DNA of 64,000 bases from Gordionus sp. m RMFG-2023 (Eukaryota; Nematomorpha; Gordioida; Chordodea; Parachordodidae), in NCBI RefSeq assembly GCF_954871325.1, contig NC_088779.1, positions 24,910,869-24,974,868 of the forward strand. The letters are read 5' to 3'. The notes under the pieces are model-generated. The model was given only the letters and a program-made list of their open reading frames with translations. It did not search any database and was not told where the DNA came from. This document shows positions 43,801-58,800 of the stretch, in pieces (the first letter of the stretch is position 1; every line of letters starts with the position of its first letter). Made by a program: the position numbers and the translations under genes.

Positions 43801-46800
43801 CCCCAAATAGTTTTGGGATGCACATGACGAATAAGATAAAATAATGAATACGCTAAAATATAAAATTATTATATATTCAATTTCGCCACAAATGCGATAA
43901 TTTATTTTTTTGTTTGTTTGCTTGTATACGACTCGAAAATTATTAAGGCATGTTTATCTCCTCGCGGTATCCTGAATCAATTCAATATGCCCCCTTACAA
44001 AGGCATCACTAAACACGATTTCTTGGCCCATATTTGCCCCGTGTTAATATTCCAACTGGACCAGGACGAGTGCCGACGCGCCCTTGTACCCGCTCAAACA
44101 TCTTTTGTCAAATCTCAACAACAGATGCTTTCGGATTCAAGGTATCCACCTCATCTTAAAACAAAGACTTCGCGACTTATATTCGCGCCTAAAAGTTTTT
44201 TTTTATATTTTAAGTATATATTTTTATTTTAAGTATATATTTTTTTAAAACATTTGAAATATTTTATGAAAAGTTATAGGGAGGAGGTGGGATAATATTG
44301 GAAAGAGAGGGAGAAATTTAGGATAGATGCTTCAGTTCTATTACTACCTATTTTTTCGAGTCCAATAAAATAAAAATCGAAATCAGATATAGGGGGGGGA
44401 TTAGGGAAAAATTGATAGATAGAAAGGAAAATGGAAAAATTATAAGCACTAGGAGTAGAATTAGAGAATTTTGATATTTTTGGAAGGAAGTCATTAAGAA
44501 AATCAAAAGTACTTATAACTAATTTGTTCAAATAACACCCAGCCCGAATGATTTGAAATTGAAATCCTACGCAGTCAGGGTCAGGTTCGCGGTGAAGCTA
44601 TAATAGGTACCGTTTAAAAGCTATACGCACCCAAATTAAAGCTAATTCGAAATGTGGAGAGAGAAAATAAATATTACTAAATTTTAACGATGCGAACTTA
44701 TTATTCCACCCATTATTTTTCTTTAAATAATCTAGATGGAATTGTAACTTTAGTTTTTTTTTACCAATAATGGTTTATGTGTTTTATTAAAAAAAAATTT
44801 TTTTTCTATAATAATATTTTGCTAAAGCTCTTCCCCCCCCCCCCCATCCCCCATCATGATTTATTGAATTTATAGTTTGTTTACTCACCTACCAAAGCAA
44901 TACAAACATTAAATCTAACCTGTAAGTACGGTAATGTTATACTATAAAAAAAACTTAAAATATTTATGTATACATTTTCTTTTCATCTTAAGTTGCGATA
45001 AAAATTTATTAGGACTATAAACTTTACGAAGTTCACTAATAATTAATTTGCTTGTACTTTTTTACTCTTTAAACAATTATACCATAAATGTAGTTTAATA
45101 TAAGCATTTATAATTAAAATTTAAAGTTTTTTTTAAAAAAATATGTAGATATAATAGTTACAATATATTTTATTTGCCAAAATATGATTGGGTGATTATT
45201 TTTTAGATAAAGTATTTTAGTTAGATATCCACACTCCAAACTGACCCTCGAAGAAGATTTTCAAGGGTCAGTATATTTCGGATCGGCCTGAAGCATAATA
45301 TTTTTATTTTGTCCTAGCTAAAGTTAAAAGCCTGATTCGGGTCGATTTTTAAAAGCAGCTCGATTAAGATTTTTGACTAATCCAAATCTCTCTACCACCT
45401 AGTGTTGTTAAACAGCTCGATTGGAATCGAATTTTTAAAACGGCTGACTCAATATTTCAGCCAGGAAAAATATCGCCTAAGCCTCGAGATTTCGTTAACT
45501 AATGTCCAAACCATTGTACCACCTATGAGAAAACATCTCTAGGCTTATATCATATTAGTTTGGACAAAACCTGAATTGGGTCACTGAATCGGGCTTTTTA
45601 ACAACTCTAGTCTTAGTTAGTCCTTTAAAAAATATTTATATTTTAGCCAGGACCATAGTTTTTTTTTTGTGGATGAAAAATACTCCTAAATTTGCATTTA
45701 TTCATAAGGTTTAAAAGTTGAAAAAAAATAAATATTTTAAACAATTTATTGGCCTATAACCCGGCCCGCGGACCTGACTTCCAGGTCGGGTCATAGTTAG
45801 CGCGAATTTGCGGCTGCGAAGTCTACAAAAATGCAGCATATTTTGTGGAATTCGCGAGGGTCATGCAGATATCTGATTCTATTACAAAATATATACTATA
45901 CACAGGGTTGGGCAAATTTTCAGAAAATAGTATTCGGATACAGATACTTTATGAAATTTTGTATTTAAGATACAAGTTACCTTAGAAAAATTTCTATAAG
46001 ATACAAGATACTTCTATCTTTTTTAAAAAAGTATCTAAGATACAAGATACTTTTTTAAAAACTTTAAATAGTCAAAATCAAAATGTATAAAGCTTTATTT
46101 TCTTATTAATAATATAAATTTATAAAAAAAAATTAAAATAAATTGTAGAAAATAACAAATTTATTATATAAGATAATGCTATATTTTTTTTAATAATTGT
46201 ATGATTAGTAAATAATAATAAATTATCATCATAAATCAACATTATTTTTTAATATTATTAATTTTTCAAATAATTTATCGTTCAATCTTTGACGATTAGG
46301 TCTATTAACCATATTAGCAAAGCTAAATAATCGTTCAACGGAGGCAGAGGAGGGTAATATTGTGTTATATTTAATAAATATTTCTTTTATATATTTATAA
46401 CTATTTAACATATTTATACTGCGCCTGTCATCTTTCATATAATTTAGGACCTCTAATTCAATATCATTTATTGAATTATTAGAATTGGATGTGGTACTTT
46501 TAAAACATAAGTAATAATCATCTCATCAATTGAAGATTTTGTGACGTATTAATTTCAATATCATTTTTAAAAATAATTAAAGCTTCATGTATTAACAAAT
46601 CCTGAAGGTATTTTTTTTCTTTTTCACTATCAATCCAACGATTTTTGAAATAGGGATGAGAAATAGTTGCCAAAAATGCGCTTAAAGTTATTATCAAAAT
46701 CATATATATTTTTAAATCCTTTATTTAAAGAATTTTCTACGGCAATAGCTAATGGTTTGCACAGTTTGAATTAAATTTGTAATTTTTTTTAACATTTAAT

Positions 46801-49800
46801 ATTGGAGCTGATTCTCCAGCAGTTGATTTCACTTTGTATTTTGTCAATCGCTATACCCAATGGGGACATTATATTGCAATATTCTTCTAAATATTGAATT
46901 TCAATATCTCTTAATTTTGGAAATTCTAATTTTTGACATAATTTAGGAAGTTCCCCTTTAAATTTTAATAAACTACTAAGACTATCAAACATACTATCCC
47001 ATCTTGTGCAGCAAGGTGTAACTAATTGTTTTCCTAAAATTGCTTTGATAAGTTCAGCATTTTTAGGCCTATTAATAGCATTCCATAGCTTAGTACATTT
47101 GGCTATTGCGGGATGATGAATTTTAGAAATGTTAGGAGAATATTTAATAGCTTTCTCGACATCTGTTATGGCAATAAGACTTATTGTATGGCATAGACAA
47201 CGAATGTGGGAATATGAAATGATGATAATGAATATGATTTATTATATAATTATATATTATGCTTTTAGATGCTTGACAAAATTTGATGACGAGTCTGCAG
47301 AACCACTTATAGATTTGTGGCATTCTTTAAATTCCAGTAATTTTATTATGATCATGTTGAAGTACTTGAAAAAATTTCCCATTTAAAATACTTAATTTAA
47401 ATTTATAGTTATATTTTTCGGTTGGAGAATCATCTGAAGATGAGTATAAACATATTATTCTATTTTCTTCTTCCATTATTTTAAAATAGACGGATATAAA
47501 ACGATTCAAATAAAATATGGTAGTTCTAATTGTTAGCAAATTGCTATATGACGACCAACGTCATATATCATAAATTATTTTAAAATATATAAATTCTGAT
47601 TAAATTTTTCATTTAAATTTTAAAACAATATCATTTTAAATTTGAATACTATTTAAATTAACTAATATAAATTTTTTTTTAAGTATCTGTATCTTTTTGA
47701 ATACAAAGTTGGTTAAGATACAAATACTTTTAAATAATATGTATCTTAGATACTGGACACAAAATACTTTCCAAAATTTAAAAAAGATACAAGATACAAA
47801 TATCCGCGATACTGCCCAACCCTGACTATACATATTTAAAAAACAGGAATCCGTGCACTCCACTCACCTATCCTCAACCTTATTGAAATTTAGATAGTAA
47901 GGTCTCATAACTGTGATAAATATCGATCCAAATTTTCGTAAGCATTGGCAATGATGGGTGTTTAAAAAATAATAATTTCTTATTCTTTTAATTAATCAAT
48001 AAATTCCCTAACCCTTATATATATATTATATTATATGCATAAATATATTTCCTAAAATATAAAAATATTTCATCATTCTTATAATGTTAAATACGCTTAT
48101 ATCATCCTAAATTTTAAATTTAAAAAAAAATGTAATTTTATTTAAATTAATTACGCATAAATTAAAAAAAAATAAAATAAAAATATATGTATTTAAAAAA
48201 AATAAAAATTTGTTTCGATATTTATTATGAAATAGGTGACATTGAATTTCCCTACTAATGAATCTCCCTTTCCCCAATTAATATATATGTTAGCGTCAAT
48301 GCGTTTTTTCCGGCAATTTGTTATTTTTTCTTAAAGCATTTTTTGAGCTCGTTCTTTTAAAATTTATATATCGGATTTTACCAGAAATTGTATTCCAGCA
48401 TTTTTAGAATACCTATCTTTATGAATTTTAGATAATTTTGCCCTTAACCTTTGTTGAGTAATTTCTAATTTATATAAAAATTCTAAGGAAAAACGAATAT
48501 AAATTATATTAAGTTTAAAAGTTCAGAGCGAAATTATCTCATATTTATAGGATAGGATGATAGAAAACATTTCCGCTAAAATCAAAATTTTAATTTAAAA
48601 AAAGACGCGCTCAAAAAAAATGAAATAAAGTTGAAAAAATAACACATTGACGTCACCATATAAATTTTTTAAATATCACCTATCTATGTATAATATATAT
48701 ATATGTGCAATTAATTTGTAAAATTATTAAATTTTTTTTGTTGCAAAAATTGTTTTGTATTGTATGCCTAAATAAAATGCGAAATGATGAATTATTTTTC
48801 GTATGATAATTTTTTGAGACTTTTTAAAAAATAATAGAAAAAAAAATCCTTTCATAATCAATAGCGCCACTAGGGAAGGATCACGATCTTATTGCGCGTA
48901 TTTAATTTGAATCCGCGTGCTTAACCCAAAACGTTCCTTTTGATGTAAGTTTAAATCAAAAAATTGACCTTACGTTTAATCTTTTAATTTTCTCAGATTA
49001 TGTTGTTAGGAGTTAGATTGATAAATATTTAACATCTTTGAAACTGTTGCTAACTATTTCTCCAATAGCAGTTAGGAGCGGACTTCGCGCTGAGAATGAA
49101 GTCAGTTTTTTAAAGACAATTCTTTTATAGATGGGAAAAGTTTAAACTGATTAATAAATAAAATAAGGAGAAGGAAGGTAAGAAAGGAAGTAAGACTTGA
49201 AATATATATTCAAGATTTCTGATAACCCTAAATTGAAGCGAAAAGTTATTAAACTGGATTTTTTTTAATGGAGGTTTATTTTATACTGTATGCCAGAAGC
49301 TTATCAGTAGATATTCAATTGATATTGATTTGATCGGCTATCATAATCGGCCATAAAAATATCAACCGATACCCGATATCGGGCCTGTTTAAAAATGAAT
49401 ACCAATCGAATAGGGCATTATTCGATTCTCGCGATGAATAATCAAACGAATAGCAAATGCAACTACTTGTACATATCGAATTAGCACTATTCGATATTCG
49501 TTTTTGAAAGGGCCTATCCGATATTTCTTTTTAAAGAAAAAGACGGAATGGTTACATCCTTAGTCCCGATATTTAACAAATCTGGTAACATTCCTTAACG
49601 CATTATCTCGTGTTTTCAAGTTCATTTTTTTCGTTTTCAAAACATAATATAATTAATCTATTAAAATTTGGATAATATTTTTGGGAGAAAATCAAAAAAA
49701 TAAATAAATAGAATAATATTTTATAAGATACCATACCATACTAAAAAAAATCTAATATCGTAATTCCTTTAAAGTTTTCATAATTAAATTTTTATTTTTT

Positions 49801-52800
49801 CATATACCTTTACCTTCGAGGTATAATATTTTTCTTCTTTTTTTTAGTATTATGCTTTTTTTATAAAATTACAATATTTACCTTTCTTATACTATAATTA
49901 AAGAAGTTATATAAAGCGGTAGGCGGTAAATTAAATATAATAACAAACAAAACAAAGATAAAATGAATAATTTTGAATTGAAATCAATTCTTGTCATCTT
50001 AAAAAACTTAACGTAAATAATATAAAGTAATGTTTAAAAATAAAAATATAATAATTATTATTATAAATTTAAATATTCTATATTTAAAACCTAAAATGTA
50101 ACTTTTTTTAAAAAAAATTTGGTTGTCAAAAAAAAAACTTTTAACTTAATTTTTTATAATAAATAAATAATAAATGCATTTTAAAATAACTTATATATAA
50201 TTATATAAAGATAAAAATATAAAAAAGTAATTAATCTTTTTATAAATTATATTACTCTCTTTGTGTTGTTCTATTAAACCAAATTGAGTTCATAATTTTG
50301 TTATGTGGAAATCTCGTAAGCATTTTATTTTATATATAAATTTGCATCTATTTGTTTTTCAAAATAAAAAAATCATATATAATATGTAATCATGGTTGGG
50401 CATAATATGTAACCACAAATACATTTCAAAAAAAAAAGTATTTGAATATAAATTAAATACAAAAACTTTTTGAAAATGAAAACAAATATATTTAAAATAT
50501 AAAATACTAAATAAGTATTCTAAATACAAATATTTTGATGAATACTTTTTGGAAAGTAGATTTTTACGGTATCACTGAAAATTATTTTTTACTATTAACC
50601 ATTTTGTAAAATTTTAATAAATTATTATGTAAATAATATCATCTTCAGGCAAATCAGGATTATTTGTTATAATTAGCTTTCTAAATCATTAAAACATTTA
50701 GTGATATGGAAAATGTTCAGAGGTCAGCAATTCATTAACAACACTAAATGGTACCCAATATTAGACAGGAATACAACACAAAATCTTTTATTTTCTTTAT
50801 AGCTTATATAAAATTTTTCATATTCTTTAGAAATATCATACTCTTTTTTTAACAGCTCGATATATAAAAGATGATTTGGATGACTTATTAAATAAAATTT
50901 CGGATTAGACTTGAATTCTTTGAGTAAATAAAAAATACTTGGATTTGATTGGTCATACAAAAAATTTTTTAATATTTTTTTGTTGATCGGTTAGGATCTG
51001 AAAAAATAAGTTGGATTCATGGTACGATTTGATATATTCCCATTTCAGAAATAAATCAATTTAAAAATGATTAATTATATGATTTTTTAAATACAATGAT
51101 TATCAATTTTTATATGTTAGCTTAAGTACCTTTATAAAAATATCTTTTTTTTCTACCGCCAGAGGCCCGAAGCATAACACGTTATATCTCTTTATCGAGT
51201 TATGCTGCATAGTATAAGTATTATTAAACACACCTCGATCTGAGCCGATTTTTAACGGCTAACCCAATATTTTATCCGGAAAAATTTGATGCATGCATGA
51301 AGATTTTGCTCAGAGATAGCACAAAGGTTTAGATATTCTATTAAATCTCGAGACTTACGCAATGATTTTTCTGGCTAAAATATTGAGTTAGTCGTTAGGC
51401 TTATATCGAGCCATTTAACAACATTAGTGCCTATGATCTAATATAACGATTTTTTTTGCCTTTTTTTGACACTTTAATTTAAAAATCAAAGTTTAAATGA
51501 TAAAATTGTATGTAATAAAATCAAAGTTTTAAATAGTAAAAGCCTTTAGGATGTTTAAAATTACCATTCAAATAAAATAAGAAAACTAGAATTGACGTTA
51601 TAATTATCCCATTGAAGTTTTTTAAAAATATTTGAAATTTATATTTTTAATTACAAGAAGAAGGAAAAAGAAGCTCAATAGTGAAATGTCAACAGCTGAC
51701 CGCGATTATTATTTTCATGGTGCCATAAATTTTTTTTTACCATAAAAAAATTATAATTTAAACAGTTCATATTTCAATTATGAACGATTTAAGGGAAGGA
51801 TAAAATTTTTATAATGGGTTTGTTTTTCTCCTTGCTGAAATAATAATATATATAAAATCTTTAAAAATTTTTCTTATAAGCTTGGGTGTATGCGTTGATA
51901 TCTGTCTTCATAATCAGCGTTGTGGGATTTTTATTGGTCTTGATATTTTGCCATTTCATATCCACCAATCGTTCGAAATCATCTAAGAATGATCCTTACA
52001 AAGCCCGCAAGGATAGTACTTTGTTATCGCAATTCTGCGTAGCTCTAGCTGTGGGATCCTTGGCCGGAGACGCCTTATTACATCTCCTGCCACACGTAAT
52101 AATATGAAATCGATGATTTTTTTTTTAAGTGAGCACATTTATTAAAAATATTTTTTTAGATATAGTAAGTTTTTTTAAAAATATTTCTGGTTTTTTATAT
52201 AAACATATATAATTTTGTATTTTAAATTAGATTTTAAATAATATTTTGGTATAAATATTTGCAAATGGATCTTTGAATTAAAAATCATAGCGATCATATT
52301 GTAGTTAAGATTGCAATTTTAATTATAAATGACGGAACCCGTAGTTGTGAGTTCAAATACTAATTTAAACTATGATCCTTAATCATAAGAATATCCGGAT
52401 CGATATCTCCTTTCTTCCCGTAACTATTAATCAATTATTCGGAGTTTGATTTTTTTTAAAAGATGTTCAAAATTTTGTTTTTTCCAAAAAATAAAAATTT
52501 GTGGCCTTAAATCATGAAAGATTTTATACGCATTAAAAATCACAAAAGAAGAAATTATAAAAAATATTTTTTTTACAAAAAATTAAACTTGGAATTATAG
52601 ATAAAATTTGACCAATAGTCCTGTTTGAGTGGGCATTATAAAAAAAATATTGTTTTTAATAAAAATCTTTAGAGATCAAAAATGTTTGAAGATTAATCCT
52701 TTCTAAATATTAATTGAATATAAAATGTCTAGATTAGGTCGATAAATTTCCTGTCTATTGGGTATTTCCCTTTGTTGTAAAATTCCACCACTAAATTATA

Positions 52801-55800
52801 TAAAATTTTTGGATTTTGTAAAAATTATATTATCCAACTAGATAAAGATATATTTATTTTTTTGTAACGGAACTAGTAGAGCGATGTTCGATATTGTACT
52901 GGACCATTCTTATACCGAACTAAAGATTCATGAAAAAGAACGGATCATGGTCCGACTTCGGACCATAGAACATCAAGATTCAGACTAAATAAGTGTTGTT
53001 AAACGACTCGTTTTGAGCCGGGTGTTTAAAATGGCTAACTCAATATTTTAGCTAGCTTCGAGATTTCGATAATATACTAGATCTTTGTTCCTTCTATGAG
53101 CAAAATCTTCAGGCTTGCGTAATATTTTCCTGGATGAAATATTGAGTTGGCCGTTTTTAAAAATCGGCTCAATACGAGCTGTTTAACAACAAACTAAAGG
53201 TCTACAATGGATTCGTTTCACCCGCACACACCCGCCCAATTTCCGTGAATTTTAAATATATTTTGAGCGAAATGAGCAATTAAAAATAATTTTTTTAAAT
53301 TACCATATTTTATAAGTTAAAATTAAAAATACATTAAATACATAAATAAAGAGCCCAACCAGTCATTAAAATAATTTTTAAACATGGGGGTGGGGGTTCA
53401 TAAATTTTTTAAAACAATTGGTAAAAATTTCCCCGTTGCAGACCTCTAGTTCAGACATATATTTTTCACTACATATTCTTATATAAACTAAACACGACCA
53501 TCTTAAAAAACAATATGCGGTTGCTATGCTATTCATCAAATTTAAGAAAATTAATAAAAATATATATTTTATTTAAAACACAAATTCAAGCATAACTTTA
53601 TATGATATTAATAATACCATACCTACAAGATATAGACAAGATGAATTATAATTTTGGCTTCAAACTTGACTTAAAAAATATTGAAAAAAAAGAAGATATT
53701 AACAATTATTTTTATAATTTATATAATACACAAAAAAAAAGGCAATTTTCGAAGCCAACGTCAACGACCACGAACACAATAACAAAATAATTATTTGGAA
53801 AGGTTTTCTCACCCTTTCTGTCCTGGTGATGTTTTTCTTTTTCGAAAAATTGATGAGGTTCGTATCCTGCTGGCGTAACGCTCACAAGAATTATTCGTTC
53901 GAAGAGGACAAAAATTTTGGCGACGATGATAAGATCAACGATATTCATCATCGTAAGAATATGATCCAACATGTTTACAAAGTTAGTCCTCTGGAAGTTT
54001 TGGATGACGGGTGCGTTGTTGTCTGTGATCAAAATAACCAAAAAATAGTATACATTAAAAAGAGATGATTTTATGATTTACACGTTGCATTAGTTGGGTA
54101 TATAACCTCATGTCGAAATTTTTTTAAACTTGGTCTACAATAAAAGAAAATCAACGTATAAGGCCTAGGCCAGATGTTGGCTATATTTAAATATGGCCAA
54201 ATGTTTGATGTTTGCCTTTTTTTAAAGTTATTAGTTTTGGCCAAAAATATCACGCAAACTTTGAGATTTTGTTAATAAATGCCCAATCCAACCCTTTCGC
54301 CATCTATGAGCAAAATCTCCAAGTTAGTGTTGTTAAACACCTCGATTACTCCAGGATTGCATAATATTTTTGGCAAAAATATCTGGTTAGTCCCTTTTAA
54401 AAATCGAGCTAACACTAGAAAAATTATAATGCGAAATTTTACAATGTTAAAATTCGTTCAATGGCATAAATTATTTGTTATTTAATTGATCTCAACAAAA
54501 CCATATATTAGGTGGGATAAGCTTTATGCGCAAAAGTGTGTTTTGTTACATGATTATAATGTTTATTTTAATATGAGAATATTTACCGACTTCGCATCTT
54601 GTACTCATATCATAACTAATAAAAATTTAAATAAATCAGCAGTTGTAACAAGGGCAATTTCCTTGAGTTGGACCATAATCATACAATTTGATAAAACAGC
54701 GACCCCTCATGATTTGACCATAATTTAAAAAAAAAATATATGTATGCAATCTAAAATAATGTTTTAGGGGCGAAGACACCATACTTTAGTCATCTGAAAG
54801 GCCCCTCTCCACTCCAAACCAAGGGCTTAATTTTTTGAAATAATTTTGGTTGTGTATATGACAAAATTTTTAAATAATTTCAAACCGGGCCTAAATAAAA
54901 ACTCTACCACACACTCCTTCTCACAGACATGGGTTTGAGTCCTTGAACAGGTCAAAATTTTTTTGTTTGAAAGTGATGCTAGTGTCGTTGTTTGTCAAAT
55001 CAAATTGTATTTTTCATTATGGTTATTTCCTGATCAGTTCTATTAAATTACTAGACATCCTTATCTGGATGGTGTTGTCGAATTTAGCTAATAATATTTG
55101 GGGCATCCAAACTTTATGTATAATAATAACAAATGCCAATTATAGAATTTTGACAAAGAGTATTGCATTGACTGGAATAAGGATGGGGGGGGGGGTGTCT
55201 AAAAATTGTTCTCATTATTTCACAACGCTTACATACAAATTAAATATCAGAATCCTCAATCCAACGATGATGACAAGGCTCGATCGGCAATAAATAATAA
55301 TAATCATTCGACCCTTTATCCTAATCAGTCTAATCAGAATCACGATGATTCGTCGAATTGCACGAACACTAATAGTTACACTCTTTTAAACCAAGATGAA
55401 AAAAGTAATTTGCTATTTCGAGTAATTTATTTACCAGAGAAAGAAGCAAAACGAATTATTTTTACAAATAGTTCATAGTTTGAACTGTATTTTTTTAATA
55501 TAATTATTCTATAATTTTGTAAAATTAATTTAATTGCTTAAGATTTAATAAAGCCTTATATCAGGTCTCCAGAGTTGTTAAACGCTACTTTTAAAAGTAG
55601 CGCGCTACCGCTATCGCTATTTGTAAGCTATTTTTAAAGCTACTTTAAAAAAAAATAATTTACAAACCAATTTTTTATTTTTTGCTTATAATGTTATTGT
55701 ATAGTAAATATATAAAAATCAACACTTATAAATATTAAAATATAGTTAGTTTTGATTATAAAAAAATTTATGTAATAAAAAAAATATTTATGGTAATTTG

Positions 55801-58800
55801 TTGCATTTTAATAATAAAAACATTTCAATATTATCATCCCCAAGTCTAGAGTGACGATCAGAAAATATAAGTTTTGCCTTACTAAATAATCTCTCGACAC
55901 TAGCACTTGAGGGTAAGGGCGTATTTAATCTTATATACATATTTTTAATATAAGATAGATTATCAGTAATTTTATTTGCAAGTACATCGTATGTCTGGCA
56001 TCCTATTATCATTTTGGATTAATGCCACAGATCTTCTTTTTAAAGTATTAGGGTCTAGCCAATGGCTTGTGATTCCAACATAAGCTCAAAAATATTTAAT
56101 CAGATCAATTTATAAATGTAAATAAGTTTTTCCCTTCTGTTATGTGTCCAACTATCTCCCGTGGTACATATATATATATCTCTGATAACTCTAATATTAG
56201 AGCATCTTTCATCGTTTTAAAGTTATCTGCTATTTTATTCATTAGTGTCTGGCAGCATAAAATTGTTGTACCAGGGGATAGAGTTTTAATCATGGTAAAT
56301 GATGGATTATCAACTAAGGACATTGGCTGAACTGTATAAATTATAAAATCAACAATAACTTTATCAGCCAATTTCTGAGAAATATTGTCTGCATTATTAA
56401 TTAATTTGGTTTGAATTGAATAAGTCTTTTTGGATATAGAGTCGCCTATACCAAAATTATTTAGATGTTTCTCCATTTCCTTAAAACTCATGAACAGTCT
56501 TATAAAATAAATATTATTAGAATGTAAAAATGACAATTTACCTTTAGGTGTTTCTTGAGGTTATAGCTACTGGATTGATTTGAAGAAATATTATTTTTTA
56601 CATTTTAAACAAATAAATTTGAAACCAGTTTTGGTTATATATTTATTTAAAAAAATTTTCAAATCTAGGGAATATGAAATTTGTATTATAGCTATTAAGA
56701 ACATTTTCTTCCCTGGTATCTTCCATTTCATTAATATCATTGTCTGAATCACTTTCAACGATTTGGATATCCATAGGCGATGACATTTTAAATTATTAAC
56801 ACGTGATTTGGGTTTATAATACAAATGAAAATATAAATTACAAATATAAATTATATTTTAATTTCAAAATTAAATAATAAATCATAAAAATTATAATTAA
56901 TTATGATATTATATTTAAATTTTCATGTTTACACTTACCTTCATTATATTTTTTAAAAGTAGCGAAGTAGGCTACTTAGCTACTTTCAAAAAAAGTAGCG
57001 CGCTAAAAAAATTAAATAATGACAAAAAAAGTAGCCGCTATTAGCTATAGCTACCAAAAAGTTAGCGCGCTACTTTAACAACTCTGCAGGTCTCACATCG
57101 AGCATATGTTTGAAATTACTAATAATAAAACTACTGTATTATAGATCGTATCCACAATCTTGATATGCCCAAATCATTAAAACCAAGGCGCAGAAAATAT
57201 TTGTCTATAAACGCACTGACTGTCGTATTTGGAGATGCTTTTCACAATTTATTCGATGGATTAGCCATAGGTTTTTAACTTTAAAAATAATCATATATAT
57301 AATGACCTGCTGTGGTCTATATGCCCCATTAGGTCTAACCCAGGTTTGTATTTTGCATACCGGGTTTGTAAATTTTATTTATTCTTTCCCATCGGGGTTT
57401 CAAACTAGTTAAATATAGAAAGCCTGTAAGGTCTCAGATATTTATTAAACATTTTTTTAAACAATAATATTAATTTTCCATTGAAAAAAAGGCGTAGCAT
57501 TTAGTGGAAGTATTACTGCCGGCATCAGCACTGCGATCGCTATATTGTGCCACGAGTTGCCTCACGAATTGGGTAAATTATACGTTCCTAATTCTTTAAA
57601 GTGTAATTCTAAAAATAAATTGATTGATTTAAATCATTTATTTTGATTAAGCTATCCTTTTATTCGAAATTCTAATCATTAGTTATGACCAGAGTTGTTA
57701 AAATATATACTTTTCAAATGAATCTAGATACAGACACATCATCTTAAAATTAGATCTAGATAAAGATATCATTTTTTGTATCTAGATACTTTAACAACTC
57801 TGGTTATTTTTGTATTCCTCAATTTGATATCTATATTTTCTCAGATTTTACACTCCATAACTTTTTTTATTAAGATTAAATCGCAATATATTTAATAACA
57901 AAAGGATTCAGAATCACATCCCTATTAATTAGAATTTATAATTTTGATTGATATAATATTGATATTCGACACGCACAAATTATTTGATTGTCATACGATA
58001 TTACATAAAATTAAAGATAATGTAAATCTACAACAAATCTACGTCAGTTATGACTTATGATTACATAAGTTATTAAAGACATAATACGGTTTTATTCGAT
58101 ATGATTGTCTTTTAAAAAAAAATATGGGCAAGTTAAATTTTTTTTTTGAATGCAAAGTTACGAAACACATGATTTAATATCGCTTAGCTAAATCCTACCA
58201 TCTTTTTTTCTTATAAAATATATTATTTTGAAAATAATTGCGGACGCGAGGGATATTAACTTCACAATTCTCCATTTAAAACCTAGCATAACCTAATATC
58301 CGCTGGATTATTCCAAGTTGTCTGCCTTGTATTGCTAAACAGCTCGATTTGAGGCGATTTTTAAAAACGGCGGACTTAATATTTTATCCAGAAAATGTTG
58401 CTCAAGCCTCGAGATTCCGCTAATAGATGTCCAAACTTTTGTGCCATCTATAACCAAAATCTTCGGACTTGCCTAATATTTTTCCGGATAAAATATTGAG
58501 TTAGCGGTTTTAAAAATTGGTTTAAAGCGAACCGTTTAACAGCACAAGTTCTGTCTCCAAATTTTGGGATAATTGTTGTCAAGTATTTACTGATTAATTA
58601 TTTAAGACAAATTGGGAACCAAGCAATTTTATATCTAATTATAGTTTGATAATACGATATTATCTATTTTAATTATCGCTGAACCCCATATCTAAAGCTA
58701 AATATACTACTCAGATTTATAGCCCTATTGTTATCAAATTCGGAATTTGCATTTGGAATCGTAACAAATCTAGGAACCAAAACCAAGAACCAAAGCTTAT

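Larger units (their letters stand above)
52096..53741 (+). other. Intron 3 of the ZIP gene
   Basis: Contains two MITEs listed separately (52990-53191 and about 53195-53452). The rest is AT-rich; the open frame at 53602-53790 is a shadow that overlaps exon 4 in another frame. Confidence 0.5.

Noticed and set aside
50724-50960. 78-codon - strand frame as hAT transposase
   Set aside because: No TRW, SVERLFS or catalytic block is present, and only one possible hAT end lies nearby.
53602-53790. 62-codon frame overlapping ZIP exon 4
   Set aside because: Exon 4 is read in another frame (AIFEANVNDHEHNN), which joins both neighbours in phase.
55562-57094. Exon of ZIP within the 55570-57086 element
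   Set aside because: All open pieces there are - strand hAT transposase, and ZIP exons 5 and 6 join in phase across it.
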